Positions 22,838-34,171 of a stretch of 64,000 bases of DNA are shown in pieces; within the stretch, counting starts at the first letter, position 1, and each line of letters opens with the position of its first letter. Below the pieces are notes generated by a model. That model was not told the origin of the DNA, did not search any database, and was given only the letters and a program-made list of their open reading frames with translations. Origin of the DNA: Calvatia gigantea (lineage: Eukaryota > Basidiomycota > Agaricomycetes > Agaricales > Lycoperdaceae); the NCBI GenBank assembly GCA_025093985.1, contig JACAAK010000001.1, positions 3,162,001 through 3,226,000 on the forward strand. Direction: 5' to 3'. Position numbers and translations under genes: made by a program.

Positions 22838-23820
22838 ATGGATTTCAAAAGCCTGGTTCCATTCGCCGCACTCTTCGCCCTTGCGGCGATTGGGAAAGCA
22901 AACCCAGGGCCCAACGCCGAACCGCGGGGTGCTATGACTCCAACGAAAGACACCCAGCCAACAGAAATAGAGGCGGAACAAGTCCAAACCACTATACCCA
23001 CCCCAGAGCCGTCTCAAGACCGAGACACAACAGTCCAAGCACCAGAATCCAGCTCTCCCTTACCGTTACCCCCACCCAACTCCACAGATCCGTCACCACC
23101 ACAACCTCCCAACCTTACTCCTCCCGTCCCCCCGACTCCCTCCACTCTCAAACCCACGCCTACACCATCCTCCGCACTCACACTAACATCCCTCCTCACC
23201 GCCGCCGACACCCTCTACACCCTCTACCCACCAACCCACCCCTCCCTCCACCTCTCCTCAACCATGGGTCCCCAATCTGTCATCTACACCTGGTCCGAAA
23301 ACTTCTACTCCTGGCCTTCGACACTCTCGCAGAGAATATGGTCACCAGACCCGAATTGGTCGTGTACCCCCACGTACCCTCCGACGCATCAGGTTCTGAC
23401 GACGCCAGCGATGTCGATAGTGAGGACTACGACAGTATCAGAAGGGAGGACAAGGCGAGAGGGAAGAAGAAGAAGAAACTACGAAAATCTTCCGACCAAT
23501 ACAAAAAAGCCAAAGAAAAAGAAGAGAAGAGGAAGAAAAAGATGAAGAGGGATGGTCGAGGGAAGAAGCCCAAACTTATCTTAGGTCCCCCCGGGCTGGG
23601 CATAGGCGTAGGTGTCGAGAGGAAGGCGATGGTAGCTGGTGCGGTTGTTGTACTCGGGTTGGCTGTGGCCGTGTATGGGGTTAAGAATGGGCAGCAGCAG
23701 TCCCCAACGTCGCCTTTAGTAGCCCCGGCGCCTGGATTTGGGAGTGAGTTGTTTGGGAGTAATGGCTTTCGTGGGTTGTTGAAGAGTGCGAGTGGTGCGT
23801 TGAGCTATTTTACGCATTAG
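22838..23820 (+). CDS. Chimera: duplicated signal peptide fused to a Pro-rich, membrane-anchored protein tail
   Basis: The first about 30 residues (MDFKSLVPFAALFALAAIGK, then ANPGPNAEP) are the copy-B version of the secreted protein at 15762. At about 22926 homology stops and the frame continues, in phase, into GAMTPTKDTQPTEIEAE, a long Pro/Ser/Thr-rich region, then SSTMGPQSVIYTWSEN. The continuation LAFDTLAENMVTRPELVVYP, an acidic then Lys-rich stretch and a C-terminal hydrophobic segment AVVVLGLAVAVYGV lie one frame away and end at 23820. The switch is near 23310-23337 and needs an indel, as no intron fits. The 3' part recalls the tail of basidiomycete TBC-domain proteins that carry a C-terminal membrane anchor (weak recollection). 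If transcribed, the product up to 23545 would be secreted-type but basic at its end. The native start of the acquired part may be the ATG at about 22933. Confidence 0.55.
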
Positions 23821-24563
23821 AAGAAGGATGTATGTTTGGTTTTGGAGTTGGGATGGCATAGGTTCGTTCGATCACGCAATGCCACTTCGTGTGGGTGGGG
23901 CTGAGACTGAGCTTGGTTATGTATTTGTGTATCATGTATTGTTGGTACTTGGATTCTTAATTATTCAGGATTGATACTCAAGTAGATTTGAAATGCAAAC
24001 AGTATATTCTGACAGTCCATCTTGCCGAAATTGAAAATCAGTAGGGGTATGGAATACAATAATGGCAATCTTGAGTACAAATGAATGCATTCCTCTTCTC
24101 AGGTGCATTCCCACACATTATCACAGATTGTTCAGGATGCTGTTGCTGAAGTGATCAAACAACATTCTTAAATTGTTGCCAGGTAAGGGAAGTACCTGGG
24201 AACTGGGAGGATTGTGAAAAATTTAGTGACAATAGTTCTTTGTACCAAGGATGTTGCTCTCCTTACCAAGTGTACACCCTGGGGCTCCAAGGGCCCAGTG
24301 TCAAAGACACAAATATTCCCTGCAACATTCCGGTCATCCACCCTAAGCTCCTGCAACATGATTGTTTTGAATAGTCCACTTTTATACAACTCAGTTGGGA
24401 AGCTCTATCAATTGGCAGTCAACATTTAAAGTCATTTCAATGGCATGAAGGGAAGACATACTTTGTAAAGCTTAAGCAACCACTCCATAAAATCACACCC
24501 ATGGACAGATGACTGATAGAGGTCAGCAACGTTGATCTGGCTTAGAATATCCAGGCATTCAAA
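23821..24563. other. Convergent intergenic region
   Basis: No gene seen between the chimeric gene and the 3' end of the NACHT gene. Confidence 0.55.
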
Positions 24564-26573
24564 TCAATCCTCCATAGATATAAATGGCCCCCTCCACCGT
24601 GCAGACCTAAGAGACCCTGTCACAGCAAAATACAAACCAGCCTCTGCATCTTGCTTGAGTTGCTGGTAAGAATGCTGTCCCTTGGTTCTTGATAACAGGG
24701 GAATATACAGGGCCTGCTTCACCTGCTTCTTGTCCCAAGACTTCTCCATGGAGATTCTACACAGACCATAGGTGATATCATCGACAGATTCGCCACGGTC
24801 AATGGAAAAGGTCATAGATCTAATCGGATCCGTGAGGTAGTCAATAAAGGAAGCATGGAAGAATGACACCCCGGATTTTACATCCCTTGGTTTTGGAATT
24901 TCGAGTACAGAATAGAGTTTGTGGAGAGAGCTGTACGCAGTGTGTTGTTCAATGTCAAGGATGATGGACGCTACCATGAGGCTGCGAGAGTCAAGGGGAT
25001 ATGAAAGCCCATTGTGAGTGTAGGCTGTATGAGGCTGTACACAAATAAAAAATCCAAGGATTCGTTTTGTTTTAGGCCACAACGTTGACAGGACGGACGT
25101 GAGGATCTGGTGATATAATGCGTCGAGGAGCGCGAAAGGGTGTTCATCAGTCACTTCAACGTCCGAATGATCGATGACAGATAAGAGCAAATTAAGCCGC
25201 GATACTGGGTCTGCGTGATTGGGATCTTCTATAAAACGAACCGCAGTTCTCGCGAATATAAAAAGACCTAATGCACCGTTAACAAGCTTGAGGAACTGGG
25301 TTTGAGTTGGCCAGCGCGAAGGAATGTGCGGAAATCGGTCCTGCATTGTCTCGAAACTTTTGGTCAGGTAACGCTCGACGTCCTTACAGCCTTCGGTAGA
25401 GTTAACCGGTATATATTCCGACCAATGGCTGGAGGCGACGGGCTCGCTTGCGAATGTGGTTACTATGTGGGGCTCTGGTCGGCTGGCGATAACCCACACG
25501 AGCGGCGTTTCAGGAAAATCGAGAACGAACTTGCTAACCAGTCGCACAATTTCACATTGCTGATCCATTCCTTCGCACTCATCCAACCCATCCAGAAAGA
25601 TTCCCCAAGGCCCCTCTCCCTTTCCAATGCCCCGATTCCCAAACGGCTCGAGAATGAAGACCCGAAATTGCTCTCTCATTCCCTTCTTCAACAAGCTCGG
25701 GTCAAGGGTGACTTTTTCCGCGATATAATTTCGGTAGGCAGGTATCCTAGTAGCCAGTTGGAAAGAAACCGTGGCAACGATGCGCTGAGGGTCTTTCCGA
25801 TCATTGAGTCTCGAAAAGAACAACGTTGCTCCAATGGAATTAAATCGGCGAGAAACTCAGCGAACGTCTGAATGACTGCCGATTTGCCAACGCCAGCTGG
25901 CCCACTCAGCCATAGAAAAGCTTTCTTCCGTTTCTCGTTGGAGAACCATGCCTTGAGCCTTCCGAGGAGTTGAACTCGCGTTGTGGGGTGACACAACGGT
26001 GGAGGGTCACGGGCGGAAGAATCGTATTCTGCCCCTTCGATGACACGCTCGAAAAGTGCTTTCATTACTGCAGAGGGTCCGGCTGTCAGGTGGTAGGAGA
26101 AAAGGAGCCTGCGCTGGATGCCTCACCCAAGATGACCTGATCTGGACCTATACGGACATCATAAAACGTAGGATGGTTCATAACGAAGTTTTGAGCGCTA
26201 GCAAACTGGCCCCCGCCCACGGTACTCACTGAGCCAACGTGAGCCCCAAATCGGATAAACAGAAATGAGGAAAAGTTGCGAACCACCTACCATTTGGGGA
26301 GGATGTCGCCGCCTGATCTGACACGATCGGTTGGCTGGTGCGGGATATTGCCGCCGCCTCCGAGGCGACTGATTCAAGCTGGCTTGAGTGAGAGGTTGCT
26401 GCCGACTCAGATACGATTGGTTGACCGGAGTGAAGTATCGTCTCTGTCTCTGACACGACTGGCCGGTGAGATATCACTGCCGTATCCGACACCCTCAGTC
26501 GGCGTGAGTAGAATATTCTTGAAAACCAAGCCTTCAATTTTGCCCGTTTCGAACGACATATCAACCCTTGCAT
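24564..26573 (-). CDS. NACHT P-loop NTPase (STAND), with a frameshift after Walker A
   Basis: STAND proteins act as switches in non-self recognition and heterokaryon incompatibility. Exons 26573..26291, 26228..26127 and 26067..24564. Exon 1 encodes an 94-residue Ser/Thr-rich region with imperfect repeats of the type QPIVSxxAATS. Exon 2 has the N-terminal block GGGQFASAQNFVMNHPTFYD that often precedes NACHT in mushrooms. Exon 3 has CHPTTRVQLLGRL, Walker A WLSGPAGVGKSAV, then LFFSRLND, Walker B-type GIFLDGLDECEG, VIASRPEPHI, and a winged-helix-like part (GFFICVQ, VSFFHASFIDYLTDP). No WD40, ankyrin or TPR repeats follow, so it is a short form. At 25831-25840 the frame changes between ADLIPL and GATLFF. 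One base is missing or extra, and no intron is possible. The original is probably about 620 residues. Confidence 0.75.
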
Positions 26574-27463
26574 GCTTCTGCGATATGAGTACGGTAGAGA
26601 AGGGCGAACGGGACGCTAACGAGTATGGGAGGAAGAAGGTGCATGCATGGCATGCGCCCTCCTTGTGACCGAGAGCCCGAGCGTCAGGGGTTTGCCGTGG
26701 TACGTTGTTCCTACCGAATGTGAACGTTAACACGGTGGACGTGAGCTCTGACCCTCTCCACCTGCCCGCTCAACCCAGGAGTACTCAAAACAGCCAGGGT
26801 GCACCGATGCGAGGGTTTGGCAGGAGGCCTGAGGTCTTGACGAGTAAGATATCAACTTGGATCGCGATGCAGCTCAAACCTGTCGAGCTTCCTCAGTCAG
26901 ATAAAGAGCGAAGGTGGTGTACTCAATAGGACTCCGAAGTGTACCACGAACATAAGATACATAGTTTGGTGAACTGTAGTAACGGAGTCTGTTTTGCTAC
27001 CTCCTCCCGAGCCTTGCGACGATTGGTGTTATCAGCGCCGTTACATATGCATTGGGTCACAATGTGCCGTTAAATTCGACGGGACACATGTTGTTTTCAG
27101 GGGGACTGATCACTACCACATACAATCGAACACCTCGGGGTTTCGTCTGTGGACCACTTGAACTTTCAACTCTATTGATAGGGGACGCAATCCCATTCCC
27201 TCTATGTTTTGACTATACTTCTTCTATTCGGTCACTTCAAACCTGCCGTCAGGGCAATAATACATCGCCCAAACCGGGGCTCTCCACGCTGTCTTGTGCA
27301 CAGCCGGTAGCTTCACCTGTGGCATACAAGTCATTCCAGCGTCGCGCGGAAATGACATCGATGACATTGAACACACAACAGGGAGCGGCGGGAATGCTGA
27401 AGTGCCATATCATCCTACTCATATAAATACTGGAGAACACTACTTTCCAAGTCCATCAACAAA
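26574..27463. other. Intergenic, no gene seen
   Basis: Only short unsupported ORFs. A TATA-like ATATAAATA at 27420-27428 precedes the lectin-like pseudogene. Confidence 0.5.
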
Positions 27464-27972
27464 ATGCCTTCCTACCAGTTCGTCGCTAACGCCGTCACCA
27501 TTAATGTTGTCGATGCCACTAGCAATCAGGTCGGGTTCCTCTCTCCTGCCACGTTCGCTGGCGCTGACATACTTCGCGATCGCAGCCTGAGGCCAAAGTA
27601 ATTGTCTGGGAACAATAAAATTCTGGTGTTGGAAATCAACTCTGGAAGTACGACGACGGTTTCCTCATTAACCACGCCTCTGGCTATGTCCTCGGAGCTC
27701 CCCTTGGTGAATATTGCCGGTGGCGTTGTGTTATTGCCAAGTTAACATTTGGATTGCACAGTCGATAAGAAAATGAAGCCCGGCACCGAGCCGATCCAGT
27801 TGGGAGGAGGAGCTCGGACAACGCCAACCAGAAGTGGAAGTACGACCAGTACAAGCTGACTATCGAGTTCAACGACAGCTTTTGCATCTGGGGCAAGAAT
27901 GGCAATGTCTATCCTGGCATCAATGCGATTGTCGACATCATCCAGCAGCGGGCCCCGACACAGATGGTTGTT
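27464..27972 (+). pseudogene. Beta-trefoil (ricin-B-like) lectin-like gene, decayed
   Basis: Starts MPSYQFVANAVTINVVDAT. After a GT-AG intron at 27530-27588 it reads KVIVWE, then a stop codon (TAA near 27615), then NSGVGNQLWKYDDGFLINHA and GYVLGAP. A second intron follows, then MKPGTEPIQL, and after a one-base frame change DNANQKWKYDQYKLTIEF with FCIWGKNG. The repeated NQxWKYDx...L pattern is the Q-x-W type motif of carbohydrate-binding beta-trefoil proteins, so the fold is a fair guess. The nonsense codon and the frameshift make a full product unlikely. The window holds no second copy. Confidence 0.6.
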
Positions 27973-30823
27973 CCTTCCTGCCTGGGTAACACAGTGTGTA
28001 TATTACAATGTACTTGTCCATGTTGGAAATGCAGTTGATAATGACGAATGACGTACTGTGGTTCTTGTTCTGGTGCATTCGTGTGCTTCTATCTTCTCGC
28101 CACCATAATTACCGAATCGTCAAACGCGCTGGGCCACGTCTCGGGCTCGTACAATGGGAGCTGATGGATGTGCAGGATAACGGATTGGAAGCCTTGGCAA
28201 ATAGCCGGGTTTGTCCTCCTTCTGTCTCAATCAAATGCGTTGTCGAAGGTATTCTGAGTCGATCGTAATACCCGAGGTTCGCCGTGATGACAGGATGATG
28301 GGGTACATTCAATGGCAACCAATGGTATATTCGAGTTGTTATGCTTCGTCAACCACCTGTACAGTACCGGCGTGTTCCCACTGGGGGGTGCCATCTACAT
28401 TATACTTGGTGTCTGATTTAGGGCCGCCCGATCGTGCAATGGTTGAGGCGAGGTTTGACAACCACTATGGTTGTTGAACGAAGGACAAGTGGTGACCCGC
28501 GAAGGTCGGGCCTTGTGTCCTGTGCGGATAGAAGGGGCAAAAGAGTTAATGGCTACTTTGTGAATCGTATGCGATGAAAACGAGACCATCGCGTGATGTC
28601 GTGCGCCGGAGATGATTGCCCTAGCCCTTGTAGAGCTCTGGCTGAGCGAAGGACCATTTATGTGATTGAGGTAATTGATCAAGTCTCCGACAAAACGGTG
28701 GATGTTACCTGACGCCTACAAGCCATCCTCCTCAACAGGTATTCCAACGCCCTAGCTACCCCGCCCTCCTCCCTAGTTCGCGTATTCAAAGCCATCATAC
28801 TCTCTTGTTTCTCTCCCCCCTCCTCGCTTTAAACTAATTGCGCGCACTTCGTTGAGTATTCAGTCTCCTATCATAGCAACCCACGTCGTAAAGTTTCCCC
28901 GTTCCCTTGGTTCTCGTCCCGTATTCAAACACCGTGTTCTAGACTCTTCGTCACGCCGTACGAGACACCGCGAAAGACCGAAGATCATAAGCAGCCGGGA
29001 TTAGGAATCGTCTGTTAGCCAGCCGGGCGGGAAGACGAAGGGAGAAAATTCGCGCCACCCCACCGTTTCCCTGACGCATAGGCAGGGCTGCTGAGAACCA
29101 ACAAGTTTATTCAAGGGTTCAAGATTCGGCGCGAGCAATGGAAGCTGTTCTTGACATGGGTGAATATTGAACTCAGAGTTGGCACAGAGGGAGGTCATGA
29201 TGGTGCGTCAAAGTTTGGTTTCAGAAATTTTCACCGTTCGTTGGGATTGGGGGTCTCTCTGGCAGTTCCCGAAACACGGAGCCAAAGAGCCTCCATGTCT
29301 GTGCCCTGGGTGGGGGATATGCAGAAGAAAATTATGAAGAACTTAATTCAGTTATTCCAGTTCGTGATAGGGAGAGACATCCGAGGGTAGCAGGGACAGT
29401 ACCCCAGGTTCCACAAATAAACGCGTTTTAGTGACACGTCAAATATCTTACTCTTCTCAGCATCCCAACAGAATCCTTAATGCTGAAGGGGACTATGCGT
29501 GTCCAACCTTGGGTCCCCGAAAAGCCCTGCCCCGAGCCCGAACGAGACCTCAATGTCTGTCGGAGTTCATCAACCATCAATACACCAACTTACGATGGCC
29601 GAGAGCCGGGTCTGTAGTGAGGAATGCGTTATGCATAAGTCGTAGCTCGGGGAATGTCGACAAAATGACAGAAAATATCCAACCCAGCTTTGTCAAATTC
29701 TGGCGGCCTTGACCGGCCTTCTGGAGTTGCCCGTAGAATTGCCCCCCGGAGATGGTGCAATTGCCGATTCGTCAATCTACCACTTCGTGGACCAGGAGAT
29801 CCAGAACCACGGAAACTCCAAGGCGCTCCAGGGATTTAGGATGCTCCCATGAATAATGGGTCGAACCCTTGACTCGGGTTGATCCTCCTGACTTACACCA
29901 TTGTGAAACCGGGTCGCTTTTGAGGGTGTAAGTTCTTTTGTCAATTTGAATGTAACTAGCTGCCCTGTAATTTGAGGTAACGGTTGTAAAAACGACCGCG
30001 GATGTCCCTGGAATGTCCGGAGATGGGCCAGAAACGAACACGACCATTGACGTTGAGCTGCCCCTTAAATTCTTACACTTCACCACACGTCCACTAATTT
30101 TCATTTGAAGGGATGCTGGACCTTTTTGAAGACCTCGAAAGCGTGAAGCAGGCTTCAATGTTGGTGTATCATTACTTAGGACATGTCATTTAAGTTTATT
30201 TAAGCGGGGCATGCACAGTAACTTGAAGGCAAGATTCTAGGAAAAAAGACTATCCGGGCGACTGTGTCAGAAAATGGAGAGAAGGCGGACGACAAGCAGT
30301 AGGGCAACGCTTACGTGGGTTTGTTTCCTAGACATCTAAAACGTTAACAATGCTTATTATTACAGCGACACATTGTACTTTGATATGACCTTTTTGAGAA
30401 ACCTCTGGCGTGTTACAAAGTCCAAGGTGGGCTGGACATTTGACTTGAGAATTGCCACCCTGGGTTGTGGCGTTAAGCGTTGGCGGCAATTTCCCGAACT
30501 GACAGGGTTAAGTTAAAATAAACTCCGCTCATTTTGGGCCCTTTGGCACGGGCACTTCTCGACAGTTCTCGACGCGCTCATTATTCGGGGTCACAGGTTT
30601 CGTGGTATCAAAGATGTGAGACGGTCCCTTATCTTCCTCACGGTCCCCGAGCAAACCTCCACAAATATCCGTAGCGTCGGACGTGTGCTGGTTAAGGGAG
30701 TAGACCATTGGAGCGCCGCTCTTACTCCCCGACTAACCCCAAATCATTAAGTATATGTTCCCTGAAATGCATGCTTATCTAAGCAAAATCTACGTAGGAC
30801 CGCCTATGGGGTAATTGTACCAG
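27973..30823. other. Gene-poor stretch
   Basis: About 2.85 kb with no supported gene. The only longer ORF is at 29772-30158 (minus, 128 residues, no recognisable motif), which is not credited. No clear repeats were seen. Confidence 0.5.
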
Positions 30824-32014
30824 TTATTTACCGACGATCTCTGGTATCATCTTCTTTCCCTCGACGATGTTCTGAACGGTTGATAATACACCCTTAAAAT
30901 CCTCGAAGAGGACATGTTGAATACGCTCTCTTTTGCAATAGGCAGCCAAATCGTTGTCTCCTCCAGGTTTGGACTTCACGAAAAGTAGGTCAGCGTGTCT
31001 CGCGGCGGATATATCTACAGGGTGGGCTTGAGGAATTTCCAGATAAACGCCATGTTTCTGGAGGAGTAACATACCTGAAACGCCATCTCCGAAGAAAAAG
31101 AGAGTTGGCGGGTTTGGGAGGTTCCGATAGGGCAAGATGGCTTGAGATTTATCATGTCCGTAACCACTTCACAATGTCAAGAATATGCGCCATCAAACAA
31201 CGACAAGACCTACCTAGTCGGGTGCCTATACTTGATTTCCCACTTCCCGTCTGGTTGGATATCTACATCATTTGCAATGATCTCAATCTCGTCTGCAGCC
31301 TTTTCCCCAAGAAGGTTGGATAGGACGGCACGAATGAGGGGTGCCATCCCGCTGCCAAATGCGTGCGCTTCACAAGAGATATTGAGGTCGTTATGGGGTG
31401 ATACTCACCTCGAAACGATGATGACGGGAATATCGGCTGATTTACACCATGAATAAAAATCTTTGAATCCAAAATCGAGTTCGATATCTTTCGGATATTT
31501 AAGTGGTATGAATCAGGCACCTACCTGGTTCACTCACTGTCATGAAGGTATTGTTTGCATTTCTCGAAAGTGTGACCGTTGCCGGAAATGCTCCGCAACA
31601 TATCCCTAAATGAGTCTCTAATCACGACATCTCAGTGCTCTGAAACCAGGTGACAGAGCGCAAATTTGTGCTCACCTAAATGTCGCTCTGCCCGCGAGGA
31701 CTTCTAGGTTGCCTTCCCTACGTTTTTCTTTGCCGTAGCCCAAGTTATCTGTCATGTCTTCGCATAAAATGTCAACATGATACATCCTTGTCATTTGTCC
31801 ACATTATACCCACAATCATTAGAATCGAAAGTTGTGATCGTTCCATCCCTAAAATAACACGGAAAAACGGCGTTCAAGTTCATCTTTGTTTAGTCCAGCA
31901 CAGGTGAGACTAAAATTGCCAGGGGCACACCAACCAATCGGACAACACGACAAATTTCTTATGCTCGTGGACCGGAGGGTATTGCAAGGTACTTTCAGGT
32001 GAAGCTTCAGACAT
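30824..32014 (-). CDS. HAD-superfamily phosphatase (YNL010W/PYP1-like, subfamily I)
   Basis: Haloacid-dehalogenase phosphomonoesterase acting on a small phosphorylated metabolite; yeast PYP1-type enzymes act on polyol phosphates (family knowledge). Eight exons on the minus strand, 254 residues: 32014..31935, 31848..31814, 31757..31676, 31605..31538, 31487..31409, 31351..31214, 31166..31075 and 31014..30824, all in phase. Motif I is VLSDWDGTIT (nucleophile Asp26, Asp28), split by the first intron. NLGYGKEKRR follows, motif II is VIIVSSGMAPLI, the lysine motif is GYGHDKSQAI, and motif IV is FFFGDGVSDISAARHADLLF (about 184-203). The C-terminus is HVLFEDFKGVLS...EIVGK. Length and motif order match the family closely, with no broken residue. 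It lies 400 bases downstream of a minus-strand inositol oxygenase fragment. Substrate remains unassigned. Confidence 0.92.
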
Positions 32015-32416
32015 AACTGGAAGTTGCGGCAGGGAGAAGAGGAATACCGTCAAACTGAGCCACGCTCTCCGCAGATAATCGGTTTTCAATCAGTGTTATA
32101 TAAGCATGGGGGCACAGATCACTTATGCCAAAAAGGATTTCCGCTGTGTATGTGAATATGAAGGGATCAGGATGTGCAAATGTATACATCTATAGGCCTA
32201 TGCGACGGAAGGATTAGGAACGTCATGATTGTGTACAGAATAATTCCAAGCGTACTAAACGGAACATCTAGGAGTGCCAAATTTTCAACAAGTCACAGAG
32301 CCGAATAAAACAAACGGGTATATAGATAGCGGAGAATAAGATAGGATAAGATAGCTGGCGGAGGTTGACGACGGTCTACGACGTCGGATTTTGGCGGCTC
32401 CTTTGCTGTGGTGTGT

Positions 32417-32891
32417 TTACCACTCAAGAGTAGGAGGGAAGAATTTCGCAATGAGACCCTCATAGTATGGCCGCAATTTCTCCGGGTCGACGCGTTCGTC
32501 GCTTTTACTGTAGAGGTCGTAAGGATTAAACGCCTTGACAGCCTCGAGGTATCTCCTGTCTTGCTCGTTACAGAGATGCTCATACGCACCCTCGCGATGC
32601 CAAGGGTAGAAGCTATGGTACCGAATCATAGCGAGGCCTTCTGCGGGAAGGGTACATCGGCCTTTAAGAACGTGGTAGAGGTACTAGAAGAGGACTGAAT
32701 AAACAGGGAACTTGAATGGGAAAGCTACAAACCTCGTCGTGACCCCAAGACAACATGACATTGTCGAGACCGCAGTGTGGTTCATAGATGCCACACTCGG
32801 TTGAGTACAGCGGGTGTTTTGCGTCGAGATTCTTCGCGAACGTTTCGGGATACCCTGGAACATCCGACCGCGCGTGTACGTAGATAGCACC
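32417..32891 (-). pseudogene. Inositol oxygenase (MIOX) 3' fragment
   Basis: MIOX is a di-iron enzyme that cleaves myo-inositol to glucuronate. Two minus-strand exons, 32891..32733 and 32683..32417, encode about 141 residues: [79 protein letters not shown] and a normal C-terminus [20 protein letters not shown]. The three C-terminal metal ligands (His in SWGHDEY, His in RYHSFYP, Asp in NPYDLYSK) are intact. The N-terminal half, with the DxHDxGK-type block and the other ligands, is not found upstream up to 34 kb, and the residues before YPETF no longer match. It is therefore a 5'-truncated copy without a recognisable start. Confidence 0.75.
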
Positions 32892-34171
32892 CTGCCGATG
32901 AGTGTAGTAATCAGATTATTCCCGTCGGATCCTAGTACTACAGTAACTTGTAGTGAAGTACAGCATTCACCATTGTCGTACTTCCCTTGTCACCCTTGTC
33001 ACCTTTCAATTTGTTTGCGAAGTCGCCAGCCATTTAGGCAAATACTCAGGTGCTTACGGTTCAATCTTCATTGAGCTAAGTTAGTTTTTCATGCGTCATT
33101 GTGGGCGCCTTTTTGAAAGCCTAAATATCATCGAATTTTCGATCGCAGAGAAAATTATATTTTTGTGAACCTGTGTTGTGGGAGGCCACTGGCAGGTCCT
33201 AGGGGCTCCGCCATAATTTCCAGTTCTTCTCCTTCCCCCATCTCCGACCATCCCTTGACTTTTGCTCGACCTGGGGGAATAGGGATTGATGGGGAGACAA
33301 CTTCGACTAATCGAGTCAGACCCTAGAAAACACTCATATCTTTGGCAGTGCCCATAAATGTGGTCCGGAAAACCAACAGATCTTTCCCCTTCGCAAAGTT
33401 CAGATTTCATTGATCTCGAGAGCTGGTGAATCCTTACATCGAGCGACGACCGATGATCGATGAAAGCTTATTCTCTGTTCTTTTGGCCGAGGTACACATG
33501 CTATATAGGCATAGTTATATCAGTCGCACGCCCAAAGGCCAGCCATGTCAGGGTTCGGAGAACAATTCCATTACGTACAAGTTTTTAGTAGCATTTGCAC
33601 TCCAACAGAGTTTTTCACATGAACTCAACCAGTACTTTTCAGGTTCCTCAAGGCGTACTCCACTTGCCGGTTTACACGCCCACCAGAGAATAGGTTACGA
33701 AGCCCTAAGCAGAACCTCGTCCAAGGATCGCTGAAATCCGCCTAAACCGACCAACTACATGCTCTCTCCCTTTCTCCTGTGCTCGACCTTGTTGGTTAGC
33801 AAAACTGCCTTTTGGGAGGGACAGATATAATGCCACCGTCTTGCACAGGTGGAGTTTCCCCCTCCCAGCCCAGGAATGGCACCAAGAAGCACGAGTTCAA
33901 AATTTGTTTTCTCTGCCTGTCTTCCATTGCGCTCGGCGCGGTTTTTCTTAGACGATTCAGCTCGGCAGGCCCCAGTACTGTCTCGGTCATATGGCGAATG
34001 GCAGGCGTGGGTAGCGTGGGGGTACTTCTTCGCAAAGATTTGGAGATCGACCGATTCCTGTAGTGGTGGTGAAGCTCTGTCCTGCCCCAAGCGCTGCGCT
34101 CCGAGGATGTATAAAGGTATGATATTTCGTGTAGCTTTCGAAGCGGGTTCCGGCTCCCCTAGTTAACGTCC
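32892..34171. other. Intergenic, no gene seen
   Basis: Searched for the missing MIOX N-terminus without success. Short overlapping ORFs at 33.8-34.1 kb have no family features. The peroxygenase promoter must lie at the right end. Confidence 0.55.

Noticed and set aside
29772..30158. 128-codon minus-strand ORF
   Set aside because: No recognisable domain, no splice context and isolated in a gene-poor stretch; not enough to call a gene.
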